Positions 35,122-47,116 of a stretch of DNA of 64,000 nt are shown one piece after another. This DNA comes from CAVTLG01 sp963735495 (lineage in GTDB: Bacteria > Chloroflexota > Ktedonobacteria > Ktedonobacterales > Ktedonobacteraceae). Both the position numbers and the translations under genes were made by a program. Location: positions 124,001 through 188,000 of the forward strand of contig CAVTLG010000008.1 of assembly GCA_963735495.1 (NCBI GenBank), read 5' to 3'. Each line of letters begins with the position of its first letter. Within the stretch, counting starts at the first letter, position 1. Under the pieces are notes generated by a model. That model did not search any database. It was not told where the DNA came from and saw nothing but the letters and a program-made list of their open reading frames with translations.

Positions 35122-38100
35122 CTAATGAGATGCGCTGAGCAACGACCCATCATAGTGACCGGCATCGACGAAGTCACACGCCGAAAGGTTCGTGTTACGC
35201 GGCAAGACGCGCCAGAATGATCCAGCAAGCTGTTCCCAGTGCTCCAGAATGCGTTCAGCATGCTTGCTACGTGTCTTGCGCGCATGCCATTCGACAACGG
35301 TACGCAACGCATCCAGTTCAGGCGCATCAGTGACACGCCCCAGTCCTACTAGATCGGTATTGCAGCGTCCAGAAGAAGGTATTCGCGCTATCCAGCACAT
35401 AAGCGACGCCAGCAGACATACCAGCAGCAAAGTTGCGACCGGTTTCGCCCAGCACAACAACCATACCACCAGTCATATACTCGCACCCATGATCACCCAC
35501 ACCCTCCACAACTGCCAGGGCACCACTGTTCCGCACCGCAAAGCGCTCACCAGTTCGGCCAGCGGCAAAGAGCAAGCCACCAGTGGCACCATACAAGACG
35601 GTATTGCCCAGGATCGTGTTATCCTGCGAGGCAAAGGTCGCTTCCGAAGGTGGCGCAATGATGATTTGCCCACCGGTCATACTCTTGCCCACGTAGTCGT
35701 TAGCCTCTCCACTGAGGATCAGCCGCATACCGGGCACACAGAACGCGCCGAAGCTCTGTCCCGCCGAACCCTGGAAATTACAGGTCATACTGACGCCCGG
35801 CAGACCTACATTGCCATAACGCCGAGCAATCTCTCCAGCCAGACTCGCGCCGATAGTGCGATCATAGTTATGAATAACGTGCTGCGTAATCACACTGCGC
35901 TCTCCAGCCAGTGCCGGTTCAGCCTCCTGCAACAATTGCTCGGCCACAGCAGAGGGTGGAACCGCCGTACCTGTACCGGGCACAGAGCGCTCAGGGACTG
36001 ACACCAGCAGGTCACTGACATCAACGGCGCACTCTTCTTTACATTGCAACAGGTCAGCGCGTCCAATGAGATCCTCCAGGCGCGCAAAGCCCAGTTGAGC
36101 CAGCCATTCACGCACTTCCTCGGCGACCAGCGTGAGATAGTTGATCAAGAACTGTGGCCGTCCGCTGAACTTGGCGCGCAGATCTTCGCGCTGCGTCGCA
36201 ATGCCTGTCGGACAGGTATTCAAGTGGCACTGACGCGCCATATCACAGCCCAGCGACACCAGCGCGGCAGTGCCAAAGCCGAACTCTTCCGCGCCCAGCA
36301 AAGCGCCTATCACCACATCTCGCCCGGTCTTAAAGCCTCCATCGACGCGTAGTTTGACGCGTTTGCGCAGTCCGTTGCGCGCCAGCACCTGCTGCGCCTC
36401 CGCCAGACCACGCTCCCAGGGCATGCCAGCGTACTTGATCGATTGCAGCGGGGACGCGCCAGTACCACCGTCATGTCCACTGATCAAGACATAATCCGCG
36501 TGGCCCTTGGCGACACCAGCGGCAATGGTCCCCACGCCAGCGGTAGACACCAGTTTGACGCCGACACGGGCCTGTGGATTGACCTGGTGCAGATCGTAGA
36601 TCAACTGCGCAATATCTTCAATACTATAAATGTCGTGATGCGGCGGCGGCGAGATCAAGGCGACACCCGGTGCTGTATGACGCAGTCGCGCGATAAAGGG
36701 TGAGACCTTGCCCGGCGGCAACTGACCACCCTCGCCCGGCTTTGATCCCTGCGCCATCTTGATCTCTAGCTCCTGTGCACGTACCAGGTACTCAGTCGTC
36801 ACGCCAAAGCGCGCCGATGCCACCTGCTTGATCTTGCTACTGACAGGATAGCCCTCCAGCGTCTCGTGGTACCACGCCGGGTCCTCGCCACCTTCACCAG
36901 TATTGTTACGACCACCAATGCTGTTCATAGCGGCAGCTATCGTCCGATGGGTCTCCGGGCTGAGCGCGCCAACAGACATCGCTGAGACGACAAAGCGCGC
37001 ACGAATCGACTCCATCGACTCAACCTGCTCTAAAGGAATAGACGTCGTGGGCACAAAGGTCAGCATATCGCGCAGAGCCGTCGCCGGACGATGGTAGACC
37101 AGCGACGTAAATTCACGGTAGTCATCCATGCGGCCACTCTGCGCCGCCTTCTGGATGGCGCGGATGATGAATGGATTATATGCATGATACTCAGCATCGC
37201 GGCGGAAACGATAGCGACCCTGGTCAACGAGCTTGCGCCGTCGCGTACTCGCATCAGGCGCAGCAGGCTCTTGTTGCAACGCTTCACTCTGTTTGATGAC
37301 TTGCTCGGCAACGTGAGTATAGGTAACATTGCCAGCCTGGAAGGTAGAACCGGCAAAGCAGCGTTGCACAAAGTCCGCTGCCAGGCCAAACACCTCAAAC
37401 TGACCCGCACCAACAATGTTGCGCAAGGTGGTAATACCCATGCGCGCCATGATCTTACAGAGACCATCCTCTACCACATGGATGTAGGTCGCCACAGCCT
37501 GCTCTTTCGTGAGATGCTCCAGACGACGTTCGCCTGCCAGCGCACGCACACTGGCTAACGCCAGCGTGGGCACCACCGCCTCCGCACCATAGCCCAGTAA
37601 CAGAGCCACCTGGTGTACATCACAGACGGTACCCGTCTCGCAGATGAGCGACACGTTTGTACGCAGACGGCGCTGGATCAAAGCGCGATGCACAGCGCCA
37701 ACAGCGATCAGCATAGGCATAGCTGCGTGCGCCTTCGTCGCCGTTTGATCGCTCAAAATGAGCAGTGTGATACCAGCATTGGCCGCCGCAATGGCCTCCT
37801 GCTCCAGGCGTTCAAGCGTCGCCTCAAGCGCAGTTGGGCCAGCGGCCACCTCAAACGTCGTCGTGAGTGTCCGTGAGCGAAATTGCTCTTTGTCGAGATG
37901 ACGTAACGTCTCCAACTGCTCTTCAGTCAACAACGGCGTCGCCAGATGCAGCAAGCGCGCGTGTTCGGGTGTCTCGGTCAGCAGGCTCTGACGTTTCCCT
38001 AGATAGCAATCAAGCGACAAAACGATATGTTCGCGTAGCGGGTCAATCGGTGGATTCGTCACCTGCGCGAAGCGCTGGCGGAAGTAATCCGAGAAAGAGC

Positions 38101-39661
38101 GCGACTGTTTGGAGAGGGCCGCCAGCGGGGCATCATCCCCCATGCTCCAGGTAGCTTCTTTATTATCGGTCAGCATGGGACGGAGCACCATCTCGACATC
38201 CTCATGTGTGTAACCAAAGAGCTGTTGACGTGAGAACAAGTCATCAGAGGCAGATGTTTGCGCTAGCTGCTCATCGGCGATCACCGTCAATGCGGACAGG
38301 CGTGTCAGGTGACTCTCAAGCCACTGCTGATAGGGCTGACGTTGCGCCAGACCTGCTTTGATCTCAGAGTCACGCAGCACGATACCACGCTCCAGATCAA
38401 CGGCGATCATCTCGCCCGGCCCCAGTCGGCCCTTCTCGACCACATCCTGCGGCTCAACCGAAACGACGCCGGCCTCAGAAGCCACGATCAGTAGCCCCTG
38501 CAACGTCAGCTCATAGCGCGCGGGACGCAGACCGTTGCGGTCGAGCGCAGCACCAACCATGCGCCCATCGCTGAAAACGAGGGCAGCAGGACCATCCCAC
38601 GGCTCAATCAGTCCGGCATGATACTCACACCAGGCCCGTTGCGCAGCGTCAAGCTCGGGATCATGCTCCCAGGCTGGCGGCACGAGCATCTGCATACACT
38701 GCAACAGATCGCGCTCCGAAAACGCCAATAATTCTAGCGCATTGTCAAGTTGAGCCGAATCACTCTGGTTGCCAGGCGACAAAACAGGCAGCAGATCCTG
38801 TATCTGCTCGCCCCAGGAGGGCGCTGTCAGCGTCTCCTCACGCGCTTGCATCCAATTGCGATTGCCTTGAATGGTATTGATCTCTCCATTATGTGCAAGC
38901 AGGCGCATAGGCTGGGCCAGCGGCCACGCGGGGAATGTGTTGGTACTGTAGCGCTGATGGAATACCGCGAGCGCGCTGCAAAAGCGCGGATCGTCAAGAT
39001 CACGGTAGAAACGCGCTAACTCGTTAGGAGCCAGTAAGCCCTTGTGAACAAGCGTCGTCTGCGAAAGTGAAACGATATAACAATCGCTCAGGTGTGCAGC
39101 ACTCAAACGCCGCTCAAGCAAACGGCGGGCGTGATATAAGGTTTTCCCGTAGAGATCAGAGGTCAGATGGTCAGGACGTGCAAGCAACACTTGTACGACT
39201 TCTGGCGCATTTTCTCTGGCACGCACATCAAGGACACTATAATCCAGCGGCGGTTTGCGCCAACTCAGGAATAGCAGGCCGAGACCTGTCAGTGTCTGCT
39301 CGATAATCTGGCGGCATGTCGCACTCACACCGCGACCCGGTGGAGGCAAGAAGATCATGCCAACGGCCAGGTCCGCAGGATCGGCTAGCGTAATCTGCTG
39401 TTTTTCAAGTTCCTCAATAAGCAATGCTCTAGGAATCTGTGTGAGGATGCCTGAACCATCACTCGTCCCTGCGTCTGCATCCTGCGCCCCGCGATGCGTC
39501 AGGCGGGCTAGCGCTTCAAGGGCGGTCTGCACGATAGTATGGCTGGCAGCGCCTGAAACTTGCGCCAGAAAGCCCGTACCGCAGGCGTCGTGTTCCCAGC
39601 GGCTATCGTAAAGTGGATACATGTTACACGCAGGTTCCAGGGCTTCATGCTTGTGCGTCAT
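35122..39661 (-). CDS. gltB: Glutamate synthase large subunit, frameshifted near 3' end
   Basis: Makes glutamate from glutamine and 2-oxoglutarate. Motifs in order: N-terminal glutaminase Cys27 in DACGTGFLAQ, central domain, FMN site with GVKLVSTAGVGTIAAG and ISGHDGGTGASPL, Fe-S cysteines CDMARQCHLNTCPTG, and the C-terminal beta-helix. Start ATG 39661 has GGGAGAG upstream and leaves a normal short propeptide. The main frame ends at 35327 after SANTFFWT, which is not the family ending. A +1 frame carries the true tail (SGRCNTDLVGLG, then HARKTRSKHAERIL) to a stop at 35122. One base must be skipped in ACCTTCTTCTGG near 35375. Sequence error is likely. No gltD is in the window. Confidence 0.88.
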
Positions 39662-39689
39662 GCATTGCTCTCCCAAAAAAGACTATCTG

Positions 39690-40177
39690 CTCAATGCTTC
39701 GAGGCACCTGCGCTGGGGCCAGTGATTCCGACGAACAAACGTTGGTCGTCAAAGTCATTTGTCTGTTGTTTGGGTACTCACAAGAGAGACCGATCTTAGA
39801 GTGTGCCTGCAATCAGTTCGGAATTAAGAGAAAATGGTGCTTTTCCAGGACACATGCTTCAAGAAAAAAGGCGCAAGGAGTACACCTTCGGCCTCATTGA
39901 ATTTCTAAGCGTCATAGCTCATTAAAAAAGGCGGCGCTACCAACTGTGTGAAGAGTATAGCACACGCTTAAATATCCAACAAGCTTTCACTATGGAGAAA
40001 ATGCCCATACTCTGACCCTATATAGGGTACATTTTCGACTATTTTTCCTGGCCACAAGGGTCAATAGACGAGCATAAACGGTTCTATTGTGCACAATGCC
40101 CAAATTTATTTCCCCAGCATGCTTGTCTATAAACTTAAGTATAAAATGCACTATGAGCACTGTTACATAGTCGACAA
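39690..40177. other. Upstream region of gltB, no gene seen
   Basis: About 490 bases with short frames only and no coding look. Near 39730-39750 there is an imperfect 21-base palindrome around AACGTT (GACGA...TCGTC arms) that could be an operator for gltB. Nothing else was recognised. Confidence 0.3.
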
Positions 40178-40273
40178 GGCTCTCCATCCTTCCGGGTGAA
40201 AACGTTGGGAAACAGGGTAGGGGCGTCACCTTGCGTGCGCCCTGGGGCGGAGGCAAGCGCCGCCCCTACCCGG
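40178..40273. repeat. Family A palindromic repeat (copy 4)
   Basis: Begins GGCTCTCCATCCTTCCGGG, then AACGTTGGGAAACAGGGTAGGGGCGTCACC, and ends GCCGCCCCTACCC. The inner part is shortened, and the right outer arm is missing. Confidence 0.8.
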
Positions 40274-40393
40274 TTGTCCTCGCAGGCGCAGAGCCTGGAC
40301 AGAGAGCTACAACAGCTTCAGCGCAGAGGAATGGAGATATACTATTGCATATGACTCACTACAACAATGTATAAAGAGTACATGTGATTACCG

Positions 40394-41380
40394 TTAATGT
40401 GCGGCATTATGGGCAAACTGCGCCAGGACACCGAGCGCAATAATCAGCAGGCAAATAGCAATGATGATCAGCGCCGTCAGCATGATCTGCCGCCAATGGT
40501 TCACGACGCTGGGAGTTTCAGGCTCATAGCGCGTAGGTGTCACCATATCCAAATTTTGTAATGCATGCAACATCTCTGCCATGGTCTTATAACGCTTGTC
40601 TGGATCACGGCGAATGGCCTTCATGACGACCGTAGCCAGTTCGGGAGAAAGATGGGGATTACAACCCAGAATGGAGGGTGGGTCCTGGGTGACGTGCTGA
40701 TTCATCACAGCAAAAACATTCTCGCCTTCAAAAGGCGTATGACCACAGAGCATTTCATAGAGAATCACACCCGTGGCATAAATATCAGAGCTGGCATTGC
40801 CACGTTCGCCACGAATTTGTTCGGGGGCCATATAATCAGGCGTCCCAACTGTGCCAGTCAGACCGCGCCAGGTCACACGGCGAGCACCTTCCAGCAAAGC
40901 AATGCCAAAATCAATAATTTTGATATTACCCTCTTCATCGATCATGATATTTTCGGGTTTGATATCACGGTGAAAGACACCATGCTCATGACAGTAGACC
41001 AGGGCTTCACAGATCTGTCGCACGAGACGCAGAGCTTCTGCCGTCGGCAAAGGCTGTTGAGCATGATCCTCAAGCACATCGCGCAGAGTGCGCCCCTGAA
41101 TATATTCCATCACGAGATAGTCGTCGCTGCGCTTCTCATCGATGTTAAAGAAATGCTGGATGTGGGGATGACTGATACGATTACCGATCTGTGCCTCACG
41201 CTTATAGCGTTCAAACACACCAACATTGCCGATCAGATCGTCGTTGGGGAACTTCAGCACAACCGTTTGCTGGTTGTGAAGATCGCAGGCCAGATAAACG
41301 CGGCTCATCCCACCATGACCAAGCTGGCGGATGATTTCGTAGTGGTCAATTTGTGCTCCTGGTGTATACACTGTCGTCAT
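40394..41380 (-). CDS. Ser/Thr protein kinase with C-terminal membrane anchor
   Basis: A 328-residue PknB-type kinase. The glycine loop is GHGGMSRVY, K43 sits in VVLKFP, the catalytic loop is HRDIKPEN (D139) and DFG is at 157-159. EQIRGERG follows the activation segment. The C-terminus is one transmembrane helix (IMLTALIIIAICLLIIALGVL) and only a few residues beyond it, so there is no extracellular sensor domain. I chose ATG 41380 because the 29 residues before it in frame do not resemble a kinase. It stands alone, so its signal and substrates are unknown. Confidence 0.87.
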   Translation of the reverse strand: MTTVYTPGAQIDHYEIIRQLGHGGMSRVYLACDLHNQQTVVLKFPNDDLIGNVGVFERYKREAQIGNRISHPHIQHFFNIDEKRSDDYLVMEYIQGRTLRDVLEDHAQQPLPTAEALRLVRQICEALVYCHEHGVFHRDIKPENIMIDEEGNIKIIDFGIALLEGARRVTWRGLTGTVGTPDYMAPEQIRGERGNASSDIYATGVILYEMLCGHTPFEGENVFAVMNQHVTQDPPSILGCNPHLSPELATVVMKAIRRDPDKRYKTMAEMLHALQNLDMVTPTRYEPETPSVVNHWRQIMLTALIIIAICLLIIALGVLAQFAHNAAH

Positions 41381-41515
41381 AGCTCTACACGTTCTTCCCT
41401 CGTTTTTGACAGCAGTAGCCCGCTGCCTCAAGTATAGCACACGAGGGGCAAGAACACCAAGAGCCATTGTATCTATGCTCCACTGCCAGCAAATGGCTAA
41501 AATGGTATCTCTTCA

Positions 41516-41676
41516 TGCAGGTCCGTCGCGTAGGGACAATCCCTTGCGGTTGTCCACCGTGGGCCGCCGCAAGGGACGCGAAGACCTTTTTTCCAGGTTT
41601 CAACGCAACTGAAGGTCTCTCAAAAAAGGTCTTCGCTCGGCCCCTACGCGATATTGCACCGCACCTGAAGAGTTAC
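41516..41676. repeat. Family B element (copy 5)
   Basis: The right end ACCTGAAGAGTTAC (41663-41676) is clear and the left end is degenerate. Inside are GGGACAATCCCTTGCGGTTGTCC, as in copies 1, 2 and 6, and two inverted GAAGACCTTTTTT / AAAAAAGGTCTTCGC segments as in copy 3. It therefore links the two variants into one family. Confidence 0.75.
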
Positions 41677-41764
41677 CTAAAATGCCTGGAAGCTCAGGTA
41701 CTTGTAGTACGTCACAACAAGTACCTGAAGCAGAGTATCTCTAGCTAGCGTAGTAACCCGCTAG

Positions 41765-43318
41765 CTATTCACCACCACCAGCAGTGACAGCGATTTCATT
41801 TTTCTGTTTGTAATCCTCCGGGTGTAAGATGGGGATACCGGTCGTCAGCTTGCGTACGTACAAGAAGACGAAACCAAGCACCAGAAACACTATCGAGAAG
41901 CCCAGCGCAACGATGACATTCGTCTGGCTTTGACCACCAGCAGTAATCGAATAGTAGGCCACCAGGATCAACATCAGAATGTTCAGGATCGCGCCCAGAA
42001 TTGGCGCAATCAGCGTTCCGAAAAGACTGCGTCCCGGCACACTCGCAAAGGCGATGACACACACGATGCAGGTTAACCCATACAGAATGAAGGTACCGAT
42101 GTTCGAGATCACAGCCACCTGTACCAGATTGTTCGCATTCAGAACGCCATATGAGCCAATCACCGCCGAGATGACAGTTAAGATGATCACCGCCATATGC
42201 GGCGTGCGGTACTTGCCGTGCAGGAAGCCGAAGATGGCTGGCAGTTCGGCATCTTTCCCCATAGCATAACTGACACGGACACCAGTGTTCAGGCACGACA
42301 GCGCTGTACCAATCAGCGCAAGCACCACTGTAAACGCCAGGATGGTCGCAAAGGTGATACCAAAGGAGGAACCACCAAAGATCTTGGCCAGGTCGCCAAT
42401 TGGTGCCAGCGAGGCAAATGCCGCATTGTAGCCCGTGCCGCCAGCATTCTTGTAGTACGTGCCCATCACGAAGTTAGCGGCAAAGTATTCCAGGAAGTAG
42501 AAGATCACCGCCTGGATGATCAGTGACAGGATCACACCGCGCGGAATGTCACGTTTGGGATTCTTCGCCTCTGCGCCTAGCGCGGTAGCTGATTCGAAAC
42601 CGACCACCAGCAGGATAGCAATGGTACACTGATAGATAAATCCACTATCATGCGGTAACAGCACGCTGAGGGCATTGGGATGGATGTAAGTTAACGCGGG
42701 ATGATTCAAGCGGTACGTAATCGCCACAATGGAGAAGATCACGAGGGACAGAATTTGAATAACGTTGATGACAATCGCCGCAGTCGTTGAGCCTGTGACG
42801 CCGATATAGGCAATAGCACCTACTATAATGGCGAAGATCACGCAGATGACAATCAGTTCTACGTCGGTCGTCAGACCCGGGGTAGCGGCAAAGCTGGGAT
42901 CGAAGGTTTGAATGATGTACGCGATCAGGCTACCCATGAATGCAACCATCACACCAGGATAAACCCAATAATACAGGTGTGAGGCCCAACCGGTAATGAA
43001 CTTGGCCAGGCGCGCGAATTTAAAATGCCGGTGCTCTTCCTTATGCAGGAACGCGACTTCACTGAAGTAATAAGAACTGCCTGTACCCGATTCTGGATAA
43101 CGCGCCGCCAGGGATGCATATGCGACCGCCGTCAACAACGCAATCACCGTCGCGACAAAAACGGATGCCCACATACTCGTTGCACCGACACCAGACTGAC
43201 CTTCAAATGTGGTCCAGAGGAAAGCGCCGGGCGCGATCAACGCCATAGCATTGATGGTGACACCAGTGAGGCCAAGAGTCGGCTTCATTCCGGTATCGCT
43301 GGGGGCTTGAGCTGCCAT
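41765..43318 (-). CDS. APC-family amino acid/polyamine permease
   Basis: A 517-residue integral membrane protein with about 12-13 hydrophobic spans, typical of the amino acid-polyamine-organocation superfamily. The first span is LGLTGVTINAMALIAPGAFL, which includes the family's substrate-binding unwound glycine segment, and GFESATALGAEAKNPKRDIPRG is the conserved cytosolic loop. AYASLAARYPESGTGSSYYF belongs to span 3. The ATG has AAGGAG upstream. It is a single gene. A 10-bp inverted repeat (CAGGTACTTG...CAAGTACCTG, 41696-41728) lies just downstream. Substrate is not predictable from sequence; basic amino acids or polyamines are common in the family. Confidence 0.88.
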   Translation of the reverse strand: MAAQAPSDTGMKPTLGLTGVTINAMALIAPGAFLWTTFEGQSGVGATSMWASVFVATVIALLTAVAYASLAARYPESGTGSSYYFSEVAFLHKEEHRHFKFARLAKFITGWASHLYYWVYPGVMVAFMGSLIAYIIQTFDPSFAATPGLTTDVELIVICVIFAIIVGAIAYIGVTGSTTAAIVINVIQILSLVIFSIVAITYRLNHPALTYIHPNALSVLLPHDSGFIYQCTIAILLVVGFESATALGAEAKNPKRDIPRGVILSLIIQAVIFYFLEYFAANFVMGTYYKNAGGTGYNAAFASLAPIGDLAKIFGGSSFGITFATILAFTVVLALIGTALSCLNTGVRVSYAMGKDAELPAIFGFLHGKYRTPHMAVIILTVISAVIGSYGVLNANNLVQVAVISNIGTFILYGLTCIVCVIAFASVPGRSLFGTLIAPILGAILNILMLILVAYYSITAGGQSQTNVIVALGFSIVFLVLGFVFLYVRKLTTGIPILHPEDYKQKNEIAVTAGGGE

Positions 43319-43329
43319 GTAGTTCTCCT

Positions 43330-43815
43330 TCTTGATCTATGTCTCTCAATAAAACATCTGGCACCGTTACCAAACGACATAGCTCACGTGGCTGAGGCTA
43401 GAGTGAGAGGCGCAATCATTGCACCCGCCCGCGCTTCTCTTGGCATGCGTCCTGTGGAATAATGTGGATACAGAGAGAGGTCCTTTCCACATCATCTCTA
43501 TCAATGTGGTCAAAACTACTAATAAGAAGAGTATAAGAATATCGCTCTTTAAAGGAAAGAGACAAAGTATCAGAAGCATATGCGCCTCGATTTGTGCAGT
43601 TTGCACAAAAACAAGGGTCAACATTATCAAAAAGCGCTCAAAAACTCGCCAGGAACGCTCAAAATAACAAATGTCCGCTTTTTTTACAGGGAAAAAAGCG
43701 GCAAAAACCTTTGTATATTTTGTATATACCCGCTACCCCAAAGTATAGAAATCCTACGCATACATGAGAATGTGCTAGAATAATTCTGTATATGGCGTTC
43801 CCAATAACAAAAAAA
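43330..43815. other. Intergenic region between permease and ppc, no gene seen
   Basis: About 485 bases upstream of two divergent genes (permease left, ppc right). It is AT-rich towards 43600-43800. Short frames lack coding character. A TAGAAT near 43775 may be part of the ppc promoter but no good -35 is found. Confidence 0.3.
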
Positions 43816-43933
43816 GGCTCTCCGTCCATGAGGGGAAAACCGGGTAGGGGCGTGTCCTGGCGACCGCCCTGGGGCGCACGCGAGGTGACGCCCCTACCCC
43901 GTTTCACGACGTTTCCCCACAAGGATGGAGACC
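43816..43933. repeat. Family A palindromic repeat (copy 5), complete ends
   Basis: The best-preserved copy: GGCTCTCCGTCCATGAGGGG on the left, AAGGATGGAGACC on the right, and inner arms GGGTAGGGGCGTGTCCTGG and GTGACGCCCCTACCCC. It ends 51 bases before the ppc start codon. Confidence 0.88.
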
Positions 43934-43984
43934 TCCTATAAAAAAGGCTGTTTCATACCTGTATGAACAGTGCAAGGACGAACT

Positions 43985-46907
43985 ATGCCAGAACAAGATT
44001 ACCGCCGCGAGAAAGATGCGCCTCTGCGCCAGGATATTCGTACGTTAGGCAATGCCCTTGGGCGCGCCATTCAACGCCATGGCGGCCACTATGTTTTCGA
44101 TACGGTAGAGCAGTTGCGCAGGCACTGTAAACGTCTGCGCGAGTGCACCGACCAGCTCTCACAAACGACCACACTCGAGGATCGCGCACGACTACAGAGC
44201 GAGATCACCCATCTAGCACTAGAAATTGGCGATATCGTTACAAGCTGCGATCCAGAGACAGCCACCGATGTGATTCGCGCTTTTACGATTTATTTTCACC
44301 TGGTCAATACCGCTGAACAGCATCATCGCATTCGCCGTCGCCGCAGCCATGAAACCAGTAACAGCGACCAACCTCAGCGGGGTTCACTGGCGGCGCTACT
44401 GGCAGTTTTTCCAGCGCAATGAGTTGGATAGTGAGCTGGTACAACGTTTGCTCGACCAGCTTTCGATAGAACTGGTCTTTACCGCTCATCCCACAGAGGC
44501 CACGCGGCGCAGCCTGATCACGAAATCGCGGCGCATCGCGGAACTGCTCGAAACACACGACCACACAACGACCATGACGCAGCGCGAACACATCCACTGG
44601 CAACGCGAGTTGGACAGCACGGTTGATCTGCTGTGGCGCACAGACGCCGTCCGTCGTGTGCGCTTACAGCCCATAGACGAGATCAAAATGGGCATCTATT
44701 ATCTGGACGAAGTGCTCTATACGGCGTTGCCTGATCTCTATAGCGAGCTGGAAGAGCTACTGCAAGCAACGTATCCCGCTGTACACATCCCGCCATTTCT
44801 GCGCCTGGGTTCCTGGATTGGGGGCGACCAGGATGGCAATCCCTTTGTCAATGCGGAGACGCTGCTCAGCGCACTTACGCTGCAACGCAACCACGTGATT
44901 GGACACTACCGCAACGCTATTGAGGCTCTGGCACAGGAATATTCGCAGTCGGTCAACCATGCTCACATCACACCAGAGCTGCAACACTCAATCGCTCACG
45001 ATGCCGCCTGTTTAGCTGACTATGCCCACGAACTGGGCTATCAGGTCGAGCTGGAACCCTATCGCAGCAAACTCTCCTTCGCATGGAAGCGCCTGGAAGC
45101 CACACTTTCCACCACCGATGCGCCTGCTCCGCACAGCAGACCGGAAGATTCCAGCGAACGTACAGCTAGCTCAGAGCAAACCCAAAGCGTGGCATATCAC
45201 ACAGCCGATGCATTGCTCAAGGATCTCCGACTTATCCATGCTAGCCTGCTTGCAGATGGAGAACGCGAGCTGGCACACGGCTCACTGGCCACACTCATAC
45301 GGCAAGTGGAGGTCTTTGGCTTCTACTTTACCGCCCTGGATGTACGACAACATAGCGAACGACACGCAGCCGCGCTGTCCGAACTGCTGACTGTCACCGG
45401 TCTGCGCCAGGATGACTATACGACACTCGGCGAAGAAGAGCGCTTAGAGATATTGGAGAATTTGCTGCGCGATCCACGCATTCTGACGCGTCCCGGTTTA
45501 CAGCTCAGTACCGAGACCAGCCACATTCTGAGTACCTTCCAGGCCATCCGCCAGGCTCGCGCACAATTTGGGCAGAAGGCCATCAGTTGCTACATCATCA
45601 GTATGACGCACACGTTGAGCGACCTGCTCGAAGTCCAATTTTTCTGTAAAGAGGCTGGCATCAGTGCGCTGCCCATTGTGCCACTCTTCGAGACCATCGA
45701 TGACCTGCGCGGTTGCACCACGATACTAGAGCAAGCATTTAAGCAACCAGACTATCACGCTTATCTGGCAAGCTGCCAACACGAGCAACAGGTCATGCTC
45801 GGCTACTCTGACAGCAGTAAAGATGGCGGGATTCTGACTTCAAGCTGGGAACTCTATCAGACGCAGCGCAGACTGGCGACGCTGGGACAACGCCATAGCG
45901 TAGGTATCACGCTCTTCCATGGTCGCGGCGGGGCGATAGGTCGCGGCGGTGGTCCGATCTACGAAGCCATCCTGGGACAGCCTCCCGGCAGCGTCAATGG
46001 ACGCCTGCGCATCACAGAGCAGGGCGAAATGCTGTCATTCAAATACGGCTTGCACGAGATCGCCATACGCAATATGGAGCTGGTGGTAGCCGGCGTTGTA
46101 CAATCCAGCATTCCAGACGACAAGATTATCGAGACGCAGGTGCACCCACAAGCGTCTGCAGCGTGGATTGCGGCCATGGAGCGTCTATCAGCCAGCGCTC
46201 ATCGGCGTTATCGCAGCTTGATTTACGAGGACCCGGCCTTCCTCACCTTCTTTGAACAGGCGACGCCCATCCTGGAGTTAGGCTGGCTCAACATCGGTTC
46301 ACGCCCGGCACGCCGTACCATGGGACGCGCCATCGAAGAGTTACGGGCCATCCCCTGGGTATTCTCCTGGATGCAGAGCCGCTACGTCTTGCCGAGCTGG
46401 TACGGCGTGGGAGGCGCACTAGAGGAGTATATTCGCGAGAACCCCGCACATCTGACACAACTGCAACAGATGTACCAGCACTGGCCGTTCTTACGCGCAT
46501 TTCTCGACAATTTACAGATGACGCTCTCTAAAGCCGATATGCATATTGCACAGCACTATGCACAACTGGTGACAGATGAACATATACGCGAACGCATCTC
46601 ACGCGAGATCAGGGAAGAACATGAGCGTACGCAACGCCTTGTCGTCAGCATCGTCGGCGGCCAGACGCTACTCGACGCATCACCAGTCTTGCAAGAGTCC
46701 ATTAAGCGCCGTAACCCTTATGTCGACCCATTGAGCTACTTCCAGGTGGTGCTGTTACGACGCCTGCGTGCGCTCGGTGGACCGCTCATGCTCGATCACG
46801 AGGGACAGCAAACCGCCAGCGCTGAAGAACTCGAACGCGCCAAATTAACCTACGCGGTGCTGCTCACCATCAATGGCATTGCAGCCGGTGTACGCAATAC
46901 AGGCTAA
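43985..46907 (+). CDS. ppc: Phosphoenolpyruvate carboxylase, frameshifted near N-terminus
   Basis: Carboxylates phosphoenolpyruvate to oxaloacetate to refill the TCA cycle. The first frame starts at ATG 43985 (PLRQDIRTLGNALG, VNTAEQHHRIRRRR) and stops at 44422. The second frame (from about 44405) reads QRNELDSELVQRL, VFTAHPTEATRRS with the catalytic His, SDSSKDGG, HGRGGAIGRGGGP and the RNTG C-terminus. The join lies in a run of five T's (GTTTTTCC near 44415), where skipping one base restores FQRNELD. The combined length of about 973 residues fits the family. A sequencing or assembly error in the T run is the simplest explanation. It starts just after a family A repeat. Confidence 0.88.
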
Positions 46908-47116
46908 ACTGAGCTATCTGCCCTATTGCCTACACGCAAGCCATGAACAATTCGCGCGTGTGGGGATTGGACCCACTATTCCTCTGTAACGCACACCGCT
47001 GATCGGTTATACTACCGTAGACATACATTGCCTGGAGGCTATCTCTTCCTGGCATTGTGCCATTCTGGTATAAGAAGAATAAGTTCAGACGATGACTTCA
47101 AAGGAGGGATCAGCGA

